Of a stretch of DNA of 48,280 nucleotides, positions 23,445 through 33,647 are shown in pieces. Positions within the stretch are counted from its first letter, which is position 1, and each line of letters opens with the position of its first letter. The stretch covers positions 557,856 through 606,135 of the forward strand of contig NW_006767448.1 of the NCBI RefSeq assembly GCF_000264995.1, in the 5' to 3' direction. Under the pieces are notes generated by a model. That model was not told where the DNA came from. It saw only the letters and a list, made by a program, of their open reading frames with translations, and searched no databases. Source of the stretch: Punctularia strigosozonata HHB-11173 SS5. Lineage: Eukaryota; Basidiomycota; Agaricomycetes; Corticiales; Punctulariaceae. The translations under genes and the position numbers were made by a program.

Positions 23445-23531
23445 GACGGTCATAAGTTATCGAAAGCCTCGATATATACAGTTAAGTTAGGTCGCGCGTG
23501 ATCGCGCGTAGGAAGAAGAGATGAGCTTACC

Positions 23532-23981
23532 TTACCCTCTGAGTGTATTCCTGGGTTTATATACACCACGCAAGGCCACCTGAAGTTTGAGACACCTACG
23601 CCAGTGAAACAAAGATTGAGGCCACAGCACGGGGGCTCTCACAACAGTGTCTACGCGCTGAAGAAGCCACGGAATTAAGTGCCACTTAGTTTGATATCCA
23701 GAATTGCAGTCAGATATCCCACAACGAGTCGTGCTGGTGGCCTTGTTCGACACAAGTAATAGGGTTCTATTGGCTAGACGATTGTTCACGTGGGGCAATT
23801 CGGCCGATTGCTCGACCAGGGCCTGTTCCACTTTCGATGACGATAGGTGCATAATGAATGACCTCTGATAGAGACACAGCTGTACCCCAATGGTTGAATA
23901 TGGCTGATCATATTCTATGTCTTTAGCGCAGATGTCGAGGTTTGCGATATCAATTTCAACAGCAAACGAATGCCGTGTCAT
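23532..23981 (-). CDS. Hypothetical 149-residue ORF
   Basis: An ATG-started, uninterrupted frame upstream of Z6 on the same strand. I do not recognise it. It has scattered Cys and His residues (TTRCGISDCNSG) but no clear domain, signal peptide or paralog in the window. It may be a real small gene or a chance frame in otherwise empty DNA. Confidence 0.25.
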   Translation of the reverse strand: MTRHSFAVEIDIANLDICAKDIEYDQPYSTIGVQLCLYQRSFIMHLSSSKVEQALVEQSAELPHVNNRLANRTLLLVSNKATSTTRCGISDCNSGYQTKWHLIPWLLQRVDTVVRAPVLWPQSLFHWRRCLKLQVALRGVYKPRNTLRG

Positions 23982-24399
23982 GTTCGGTCACTGGAGAGAC
24001 ACAGTAACCAAGCAACCAAAATCCCTACCGACTTGATCGACGCCAACCCTCGTAGCTTTCCACAAGAGGAAGAAGAAGACGGGACGACAGGAGCCGGATA
24101 GCGTCAGCCTGACCACCTTCATGCATCGTGATAGTTGCTTTGATCTTCGTTCCGTGAGTAGCTGACCGTTGATTATGTACCTTTCTCTTCGTTTCGAGTA
24201 CTTACGAGTATTTCTGAGTCGACAATGATGAACCCACCGCGGGTACGCGTCACGGCCTACCCTAAACCTGAGTCGTCGCACGTCGGCGCGTCGGCTACTG
24301 TTGTCAGGCACCCGTCATTTATGACATTGTCGCAATGACCAAAAAACGGGCCCAGAGCGGCGCCCTCCTCTGCGTTGACCACGTCCCACTATTGCCTAC
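23982..24399. other. Noncoding region upstream of A2
   Basis: About 420 bp with no supported gene, presumably holding divergent promoters for A2 (rightwards) and the minus-strand genes. Confidence 0.45.
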
Positions 24400-25426
24400 A
24401 TGGAATGCCCTATGAATCTTGGCCTTCTCACCGTCAACGTTGCATACTCGCTCGAAAGATTTCAGGTGCTCAAGACTCTCGACGCCAAGGCGCGTCATGC
24501 CGCGGTCGTTTCGGACCTCAATGCCCTCGGACGGCTACCCAACCCCAAGGTTAAGTCCCTTCGTCTCTTCGAAGACAGGCACGGAGATGGAGGACAAGTG
24601 GTCTTCTACTGGCCTTTCTCGGAAGTGCGTGAATCCCGACAGTTCAAAGACGCTACGTCCAGCTTGACACCGTCGTACCTCAGGACCTGGCTCGTAACGT
24701 GTGCCCCAAAATTGTTGCAACAAGGAAGGAGGACCTGCAGAGCCGCTCGATGTACGTGCGCTCATTCAGCCTGCTTTGAACACTTTTTACCGGGTTCCGC
24801 ACCTGTTCAGAATATGCATAGCTTATAGGTACGTATGACGCACTGCTCGCCTATCCAAGCCATCAACTATCCCGCAGCATCGTGGATAGAACGGCCAACG
24901 CCCCTCCTACTCGATACGGATATTGTGGTCAATCTATCGATCTAAGGGGCTCAACCAGCTTCGTGCCTTTAGCCACGTCAGGCGCTAATCCGATACTCAT
25001 AGCCAATGTCAAACCAAAACCACCGGCTCCAGCCGCACAAACTCAAACGAGTGCACAGAAACCCGTGACCAACGTCAGAGCGAAGCCAGCAGCCCCGATC
25101 GTTCGTGCTCAACCAGGTGTACAAGCATCTAAGCCTGCGAATGTGGCGATCACGTCCAATGGTAGCGTTCATTCCTGTTGTTCCGATTTTGAATGCAGCG
25201 GGAGCTGAAATGTCCGCAAGTCGTTCGCCCAGGAGTCCGCCCTCGAAAAGATAACGATGGTGAATCGGACAGGCCTCTAAAGCGTCCCCGGATCCTTCGC
25301 CCGCCCACCGTTGACCCGCGCTGGCCCTTCGCTGTGGTCATGGCGGGTTTGGAAGTGACCGGCATGGTGGTGACGGGCGGCGACTTCCCGTCGAAGGAGA
25401 TCATAGAATCAGACGACGAAGATTGA
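24400..25426 (+). CDS. Family A member A2: short form without the coiled coil
   Basis: Exons 24400-24624, 24684-24751, 24878-25161 and 25221-25426 join with the same intron phases (0, 2, 1) as A1 and A4, giving 260 residues. Exon 2 is exactly 68 nt, as in A1 and A4. The module reads VSDLNALGRLPNPKVKSLRL, VFYWPFSE and NVCPKIVATRK, and exon 3 opens with IIVDRTANAPPTRYGYCGQS, comparable to FSSPYGTTGHS in A1. The linker is short and Ala/Lys/Pro-rich. After intron 3 comes the basic RPLKRPRIL, aligned with RPTKRRRIF of A4. The protein then ends in an acidic tail, EIIESDDED, with no coiled coil or FIVPAL tail. It may be a truncated paralog or a short natural form. The start could also be the Met at 24412. 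Confidence 0.75.
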
Positions 25427-25911
25427 CCATTCAGGGCATGCGTATCATCCCCTTCGTCACTGGAAGGTTGAATTTCGTATAGTACTCATCCGCTTCAAAT
25501 TGCCTCGTAGCACGTTGTTCGTAGTAAATAGCATAGGTACGCACTTCTTGGTTCGCTCGTCATTGCGATCAGCTGTCAGAAGAAGCCTGCCCTACACTCC
25601 CCGCGCTTCGGCTGAGACCCCGCCTAAGTACGGTTCATGATTTCATCTGATGCATATGCCACCTTGTCTGTTCAAAATCTTCTGGTCTGTGTGGCACCGA
25701 CAAGACGAAGCTCGATATACATAGGCTGGGATGGAGAGCTGTCTCAAGATCGTGGTGACATGTATGTCTCTTCGAAATGATAACGTACGTAGCATCGTGA
25801 ACATGAACCGGCCTCCTAGATCATGACGACCTGCGCCCCAAATCTTACCCTCTTCTCGTCGTTCTGGCCATCTACACAAGTCGGGCCGCAGAATATTACG
25901 ATGAAATAACC
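25427..25911. other. Noncoding region between A2 and A3
   Basis: No gene and no trace of a lost coiled-coil exon of A2 that I can see. Confidence 0.45.
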
Positions 25912-28584
25912 ATGGACCTGTTACGGATCAACTACGCCCCTTCACCCCAGGAGCTCCCAAGCGCTCGACCCAAATCGCTCCACGGCACGATCTGCGCCGA
26001 TCTCGAAGCGCTCTGGCATATCTCGTACCTCGCAGCACGCGCGCTGCAACTTCGCCAACAGCATCCCATGGGCGGCGATGTCGTCTTCCCGTGGCTCGTT
26101 GAACATTCTCAACTATGGAGGTTCGCCAACCCAACGGCACCCTCACTCCACGCTTACACTGTTACAGGAAGCCTTTTCTCCACAACGTGTGCCCGCATGT
26201 CGCCGGTGCCGGCTCCTCCATGCTATCTCGGAGTTACATGTGAGATTCCAACTCCACCGGAAACTCACAGTTTCTCTCGAAAACGAGACCGAAAACGATT
26301 CGATTCCGCCTTGCGTTGACATGGATAAAGTAACCTCGTCATTCCTCACCGGTCAGTACGCCCCCATTCTTTGCTCCGTTCAACAGCGCATGAGAAAAGA
26401 GGAACAATGAAACGGGCAGCTGACGAACTTTTGCAACACCGACAGGATCTTTCCGAGCTCCCCCATCGACTTGCCGCCCCAGTTCGCCCTCTTTACCCCC
26501 AGCTCTCCCGACCGCATTCCTATCGTCGTTTGTTGGCACACATTCGGATAGGAGGCACACCGTGACGCGTCCGATGATGACCAAGGTCACGGCAGCTCTC
26601 GCGTCGACGGCGAAGACGGTGGCATTGACACCAACGTGGGAGATGTAGACACCGCCGACCACTGCAACGGGTGAGCGTGTACAAGGCGCGAGTTTTGCAT
26701 CAGGTGCAGTGACCAAGCCGGGCGGTGCTGCGAAGACTGCCAGGCCGTCGATGGTCGAGGAGGCGGCGAGGACGAGGACCCCGGGGTTAGAGGCAAGGAC
26801 AAGAGCCGCGGGGCACGTGAAGGCGACGACGCCTGAAGCAGCGCATCGATAATGGTTACGACGGGTGTTGATCCTGTACCGCAATCGGCAGCGGAAGCTA
26901 GAGTCAGCGTCCTGCTCCGTTCCACTTTGGTAGTTCTCGGGGTACCTCGCGCCTGATGGGTTGAAGAGCACCTTACGCATCTTCTGGGGCCGCACCATGA
27001 ACACCTTCATCAAGCGCAACCCCCCCCCCCCCCCCCCCCCNNNNNNNNNNNNNNNNNNNNNNNNNNNNNNNNNNNNNNNNNNNNNNNNNNNNNNNNNNNN
27101 NNNNNNNNNNNNNNNNNNNNNNNNNNNNNNNNNNNNNNNNNNNNNNNNNNNNNNNNNNNNNNNNNNNNNNNNNNNNNNNNNNNNNNNNNNNNNNNNNNNN
27201 NNNNNNNNNNNNNNNNNNNNNNNNNNNNNNNNNNNNNNNNNNNNNNNNNNNNNNNNNNNNNNNNNNNNNNNNNNNNNNNNNNNNNNNNNNNNNNNNNNNN
27301 NNNNNNNNNNNNNNNNNNNNNNNNNNNNNNNNNNNNNNNNNNNNNNNNNNNNNNNNNNNNNNNNNNNNNNNNNNNNNNNNNNNNNNNNNNNNNNNNNNNN
27401 NNNNNNNNNNNNNNNNNNNNNNNNNNNNNNNNNNNNNNNNNNNNNNNNNNNNNNNNNNNNNNNNNNNNNNNNNNNNNNNNNNNNNNNNNNNNNNNNNNNN
27501 NNNNNNNNNNNNNNNNNNNNNNNNNNNNNNNNNNNNNNACCCCCCCCCCCCCCCCCCCCCCCCTAATGGCACATTTGACGCTCTCTGCATCCTCAGCAAC
27601 TCGGGCGCTCTTGAGCGCACGTTAAGCGGCTTCGCCCTGTACTGCAGCCCAAAGCATCCTTGACGGTCCGAAGATTTTGATCCCTTACAGCTGCCGACAT
27701 AGCGCGAAAAACTGTTCGAAGGTCGTCCACCGGAAGAGCGCAGCCGACTCGGATCCGGACGCGGCGCAACAGCGACGACTGGGACCGGACATGGTCGATT
27801 CCGGGCCAGCCGAGAACAAGACACGCGCCCGAGACCAGGTTGAGGAGCAGCAGGCGCGCTCGGGGCACTTTCACCGGGAACTTGAGTGCGAACGTGCGGC
27901 TCACGCGCGGACGAGCGAGCGCACGGCCGCGCTCGGGCAAGCATCGAGCACAACTGTTCCGTCGCTATCGTCATCGTGAACGAGATCGGGCGCGTGCGGG
28001 AGGCGCTGCCGGCAACAGATCCTGATGCTGCTTCTGAGACGCCGTCAGATGAGCAGGCGCGGATTCGATCAAAAAGTCATCACCAGTCAACTCGATAGAG
28101 CCATCGCTGGTGGCTGATTCGAAGGAGCCGACGCCGAAGTAGGAGAGCGCCCAATCTAGCGAGAGCAGCACCGCTGGTCAAGCGGCTCGGCCCGATAGAG
28201 GTACACGCAGAGGCATGTTAGCGGGAGATGTTTGCCGAGCGGCGACGTGCAAAGGATGAGGCGGTACCGGAGCGGTCCGCGAAGGAAACTGAGATATCAA
28301 AAGTGCGTGGACGTTGGGTAGAAGTGGAAGATGCGCTGAGGGTCGAGCGTGAGATGTGGGCGGTGGAGGAGGCTCGGCGAATGAATGTAAAGCGCCGTTT
28401 TTGGTTCTGGCGATGCCGGGGACATTTCTTCAGCCTTCGAAGAGAACTTGAGAAGGCGATGAAAGCTGATGATGGCGTTGGCGCTGGTGCTCTATCATCG
28501 AACGACCGCTTTTTGGCGATTTATGAAACCGGAGAAGGAGATGGTTGCACTTTGACCGCTACTGCCATGGTCGACAATGGATGA
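25912..28584 (+). pseudogene. Family A member A3: degenerate copy interrupted by the assembly gap
   Basis: The first two exons look sound: 25912-26120, then 26168-26239, joined in phase 2. They keep the module signatures TICADLEALW, VVFPWL and NVCPHVAGAG. Exon 3 cannot be followed; the plus-strand frame meets stops, although Ala/Thr/Lys-rich sequence like the A2 linker is visible around 26580-26860. Past the gap, coiled-coil sequence returns: EQQARSGHFHRELECERAAH (about 27846-27905), then after a frame change IVNEIGRVREALPATDPD, which matches AVENARSLLPGILDD of A1. A further heptad-like segment, 28228-28380, starts FAERRRAKDEA. No FIVPAL tail is found. Frame changes and stops favour a pseudogene, but the 498-base gap and flanking low-quality sequence could hide errors, so this call is provisional. 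Confidence 0.6.
27020..27563. other. Assembly gap (498 N) with poly-C flanks
   Basis: N bases fill 27041-27538. A C homopolymer of about 21 bases precedes the gap and one of 24 follows it. Frames that cross it as poly-Pro or poly-Gly are artefacts. The gap falls inside A3. Confidence 0.97.
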
Positions 28585-29443
28585 TCTAAACTGTTGCCTA
28601 TACCGAAGCTCCCCTCGCTTACATCACTTTCGACTCTTTGACGTATCCGAGAGCCCTGAGCTTTCTCTTTAGCGCGCTCATGCCGCCGCCGTGTTCAAGC
28701 ATGCGCTGCCGCCCAATCGCGAGGGAAAGCTACCAGAAACCTTACTCCTTGAAGCATCTGTGTCCCGGTTTCGCAATGACCCGTCCGCGCACCGCCCCTG
28801 CCGCCCCGTCTTCGTTCTACCGATCACTATTCAATTCAAATATTGCCTTTGAGCTTCATCCAAAGGTGGATTGGAGTAAAACCTTGCTATAGCGGGGACT
28901 TCTCCTCTACCGCGGATCTACGTTCTTGCGAGTCGCGTCGAAGGAGACTTGTTTCCCGCAAACGACCATAGATGGGGGACAGGCCCGAATTTGGTGAGGA
29001 TGGAATTGCTTACCGAGCCCGGGGGAGTAGCAGGTACCAAGTGTCGTCCATGTAGAGACACGCTAGCAAGAGGTGGTCTCTAGACTGTGGCGGACTGAGC
29101 ACCAAGACCGTGACGAAATAGTGCGCGAAGAATATCAAGATATATCAGTAGAGCGCTCGCGCCGGTTGTAGGCGGAAGATGCGCTGGCAGACGAGGGCAT
29201 GCAAGATGCGGGCGCCGGTGCAAATGTGTAGCCCGGCGGAAGGGGAAGGCGCTGTTTCTGACTTCGGAAAAGCTGGAAAGTGTCTCTCCGAGTCGGTGGA
29301 CGAGGATGATACTTGAGGCGATGAGTTTTCATCAAACAACGCTGGCGCAATTCAATCTTGTCTGATCATTGATGGAATCGAACTATTAGCGGAACGGCGT
29401 AACAGTTTAAAAGAACACGCAAGTCCCACTCTGAACATCCACG
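28585..29443. other. Noncoding region between A3 and the CHAT gene
   Basis: No supported gene. An 84-codon frame at 28638-28892 has no recognisable features. The right end is presumably the promoter of the CHAT-TPR gene. Confidence 0.45.
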
Positions 29444-32400
29444 ATGGTGGAAGGTGAAGAACAGTGTCTCCCGCAGCAATGTGAGGCTATTCGTCCTCTC
29501 GTGCTGTCCTCCTGAACTTCTTAACCCTGTATGCGCGTAGTGGCCTCGGGAGAACCGATGTTGCAAGAATTACCTCTGCAAACACCGGTCAATCTGTCGA
29601 GACTGATTACCTCGCGCGCATGCGAGTGTGCTACAGGTAGCACCACCTCCATTCGAGAGTGTACATTCACTAATTAGCGCTATCACGACAGATCCTCCTC
29701 CAGAACCCACGGGTCCCTTTGCAGAAGCTTTCCAGCTTCACGAACGTTTCCGTCAAAGCAGCGACCTGGAAGCAGCAAATCGATCAATCGAGATTTATCA
29801 GACCATTGCCACGCAATGTGCTACACAGCAGGGCTGCTCCGTTCATGATCAATGTCAAGGCGATCCTATTCCAGACATGGTGCATTTTCGCTGTAGAAGG
29901 TTCCACGTTCTCGCCCAGCTAGCCGGTGTCCTTCAAGATAAATTCCGGTACACCAACGATGACGATGATTTGAGCTCCGCTATAAAGAATGTTCAGGACG
30001 CCCTGGCTCAGTGTCTTGCAGAGGACGTTGCATGCCCCACGGTTCTTATGTTCTACGCAAATATTCTCGATTCACAGTCTTCCCGCACATTAAACCCTGA
30101 ATCCAGGGAGGTTGCAATATCTGTTTGTCGACATGCTGCCCTCGTGTCTACCCCGGATAATCCGTTGAGAACAAACATCATCGGCCTCCTTGGGTGGATA
30201 ACCCTGATGCGGTTTCGTGATGCTGGCAATCAGGTCTATTTAGAGGAGGCTCTGGATCTACAGCGATCGGCGGTGTCCATGGTTCTCCCATCGCAAGAAA
30301 ATGATAGGCACAAGTACCTGCGCTACTTGGGCTACACTCTGCTCCTTAGGTATCAGGCCACCAGAAATCCTGAAGATCTAGAACAATCCGTCTCAGCATC
30401 TGCGGAAGCATTCGAGCTCTGCCCAATTACCCACATTGAGCGGAGTGTTGTTGTCCGTCAAATGATGGACTCACTGCGCTTAAGGTGCTACAACTCTGGT
30501 AACATTGATGATATCAATCGAGCGATAGATATTGGACGAGATGCTCTCAAAGCTGCGTCCACAAACAGCAACATCGGAGATATACTCAGGGAAGCATTAG
30601 GTGGTATGCTCATTTTACGCCATCAAATCACTCTATCAGGGGGGGATGACATTGAAGAGGCCGTCCAACTTCTGAGGGTTACCTTCATGCGTTCTCTTTC
30701 CGGTTCGATGGATCAAGTAGCTCGGTCTGTACATCTCGCCATCTCTCTGCGTCTGCTCTTCCTTTGGGACGGTGACTTAGGCCACCTTGAGGAAGCCCTT
30801 GAGCTGAACCGTCAGGCGGCAGGCGTCTTACCTTACTCAGATATGAGGTGGTTTATCACAGCTCAAGAGTTAGCAGATTCATTGTCAGCGCGCTTCTCAG
30901 AGGTCGGAGATGCTTCAGATCTCGTGGAGGCACTCGAATGGGATCACCGTGCCATCGCAGCCATATCACCATCACATGCCAGTTACAGCAGTGTTGTCTT
31001 GAACACAATATCTCACCTATGCCTTCGATACGAAATCCATCACCGTCTGGAGGATCTGGAAGAGGCTGTGGTACTATCACAGGAACTGCTGGAAGTTTTG
31101 CCGGACGGTCACATCGATAAATTCGACACCGCGCGCCGACTAGCGAAGGCGCTCTTGCTGCGTGGACAACACAACAGCGATGCCTTGGACATCGAAAGAG
31201 CCGTCCATGAACTAGTATCATGGAGATACGAGCTCTCACAAACATCCGCCGCCCAAGACTGTCTTCGTATTATCACCACCTGCCATCTGATCAAATATCG
31301 TGGATCGAGAGATCCGAGCGAGATGGACCGAGCAATGGAAATGATGAAGGATGCTTCAAACATAACTCAACGTAGCCAGCGTGAGCGCTATCAAGGGATC
31401 ATCACTGCCGCGATGTTGCACATCGAACGAGGAACACGCTACCAGGATCTTTGCCTTGCCTTGAGTTATGTTCAGGATGCATTGGAGAATAACCATATTG
31501 ATGTGCGATCTCGACTCAAAGAATCTATCGCCATTCTGGATACCATCCGCGCGCAACATGGTGACATAATTGCCTCCGAACATCCGGTACCCACCCAGCT
31601 CCTTGCCATATATCGACAGACCATCAGCCTGCTGCCACGCACTGCGTTCCTGGGTCTCCACTTTCGATCCCGCTTGCAGTCTTTGCGATCAGCTCAGAGT
31701 GTAGCTCTTCATGGTGCATGCTACGCACTCAAGATGTCTCTTCCAGAGACAGCGATAGAGATTATTGAGCAAGGCCGTGCGGTGTTTTGGACGCATCTCT
31801 CGCGGTTGCGATCTCCTTTCGACCCAGTTCCAGAGGGATTGCGTGACCGACTATCCTCACTAGCTAGACAACTGGAACGAGCAGAGAACAGTTCTCATAC
31901 CGACGACGCACTGGGTAGACGAGCCGCAGAAGCAGAGAGCGCACAGCGAAGGCGGCAGTGCGAAGAGTTCAACTCGCTTCTAGAGGAGATTCGTGGTATG
32001 TCGGGCCTTGAGCGTTTTCTCCTGCCGGATGAATACGCCGCGCTGGCAAGGGCCGCATACAAAGGACCTGTGATCGTTCTGATATCAAGCTCGCTTGGAT
32101 GCTATGCTGTGGTCATACGATCGCCCGGTAGTCCCATCAGCATCCCCCTCAGAAAAGTCGAAGATTCCTGGCTCGTGGAGTCAAGTTTCACGTGGCGTGT
32201 AGCGGTAGAAGATGTGAGGTCGATCTTGAGAGATCGTCTGAAGATCTCGAAAGTAGCTTCCCAGCGTCCAGTACCAGTTCGCGTGAACATCGTCGATATT
32301 CTGCGGAGCTTGTGGGAAAAGGTAGTCATCCCGGTCCTGACGGCCATAGGACTCAGGGTAATAATCATGCTCCATCACGTTGAAGGCAATGCTGACCGTA

Positions 32401-33331
32401 TAATATTCTAGCCGGCTACCGGCCGAAGGCGGCCCCGCGTATGGTGGTGCCCCACCGGGAATTTCTCGTGCCTTCCCATTCATGCTGCTGGCGCTGACGG
32501 AGCGAGGTGCTCCGACTATGTGGTCTCATCATATACACCCACTCTCGGAGTCCTCATTTCTGCCAGAGAAGCGGCCATGCCGAAGAAGCAGGAAATGCGT
32601 GCGCTCGTAGCCGCAGTACCGCGTTCGGATGCATCCCAGTGCAAAGACCTTCTATCAACACGTGACGAAGTCAGCTATATCCGAGACGCACTTCCGAAAG
32701 AGAGTCTCATACCTCTTCTGCCGGAAGACGATGCCTTGGTCGGGGATGGTGGCGGAATGAGTGCGAAGGGACTACTCGATAAGTTACCCAAAGCAACTAT
32801 CCTACACCTTGCGTGTCATGGCCAACAGAATTCGGATGATCCCCTGAAGAGCGGTTTCGTGATGCGCGATGAGATGTTGACGATTGAAAGGCTGGTGCCG
32901 GAGCCGCTCCCGAACGCGTTCTTAGGTTTCCTGAGCGCCTGCGAGACTGCAAAGGGGGATGAGGTGAGTGACAGACTCATCGGCTCGAATCGAAGTCTGA
33001 CCCTGCTCAGGAACAACCCGACCAGACGATTCATCTCGCAGCAACGTTGTTGTTCGCCGGCTTCAAAAGTGTAATTGCTACACTCTGGTGAGCGGTCGCT
33101 CGACTTGGCAACGAATAGAATACCACGCTTACTCCGTGTACACGCAGGTCCATGGAGGATATCGACGGACCACAGATCGCCAAGTCGGTATATCGTGACA
33201 TATTCAGTGGAGACTCGGAGTATATTGATCCGGACGATATCGCATATGCGCTTGATGGAGCGGTCCAAGAGCTGCGCGAGATTCATCCGGATCCGAGCCG
33301 ATGGGCTCCGTACATACATCTTGGGATATGA
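29444..33331 (+). CDS. TPR-CHAT protein (caspase-fold protease-like)
   Basis: Six exons, 29444-29480, 29541-29636, 29692-32357, 32412-32963, 33026-33087 and 33148-33331, join in phase to give 1198 residues. Most of the protein is tandem helical TPR-like repeats with the recurring pattern 'RYxxTRNPEDLEQSV' (RNPEDLEQ, GDASDLVEALE, HRLEDLEEAV). The C-terminal third is a CHAT domain: RPRVWWCPTG, the catalytic-type His in HLACHG (His1069), Cys in LSACETAKGDE (Cys1110), then LLFAGFKSVIATLW and a closing WAPYIHLGI. Both dyad residues are present. CHAT belongs to the caspase/separase clan; TPR-CHAT proteins are abundant in Agaricomycetes and are suspected of roles in cell death or immunity, but their substrates are mostly unknown. 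It lies between family A copies A3 and A4. The first two small exons are the least certain. Confidence 0.9.
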
Positions 33332-33647
33332 GCAGTTCTCGTGGTTTTCGTTTTCGTCCTTGTCTATCTGATAGTTTTAGGTATATGTATACGGTCCATG
33401 AAAACGTTGGTGTGTATGCTTGAGCGCCGCAAGAACTGACCTGCCCTAAACTCATTTAACGGCGCCAGCGTGAACGCACATCGGCTGCGAACATTGCCAC
33501 GATGTCCGTGATGTCCATCAGGCCCTGGCTCTTACGGTTCAGAAGGGACTCCATCGTCCACAGCTCGTCTGATACGACCTTGATTGTTCACCATCTCTAC
33601 GTCTAGTCTGCGCAGCGTCGACGCGAAGAGGAACGATACCATCTCTG
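33332..33647. other. Short noncoding region upstream of A4
   Basis: Presumed 3' flank of the CHAT gene and promoter of A4; nothing else recognised. Confidence 0.45.

Noticed and set aside
26339-27019. 226-codon minus-strand frame with hydrophobic stretches resembling membrane segments
   Set aside because: It is antisense to Ala/Thr/Pro-rich sequence of the A3 linker, runs to the gap edge and has no splice or domain support.
26961-27974. Frames with poly-Pro or poly-Gly crossing the N block
   Set aside because: They are produced by the C homopolymers and unknown bases of the assembly gap.
29628-32411. The 927-codon uninterrupted frame taken as a whole gene
   Set aside because: Its first 60 bases are an intron with an ACTAAT branch point and its last 54 bases run into the next intron; the CHAT domain lies in the following exons, so the real gene spans 29444-33331.
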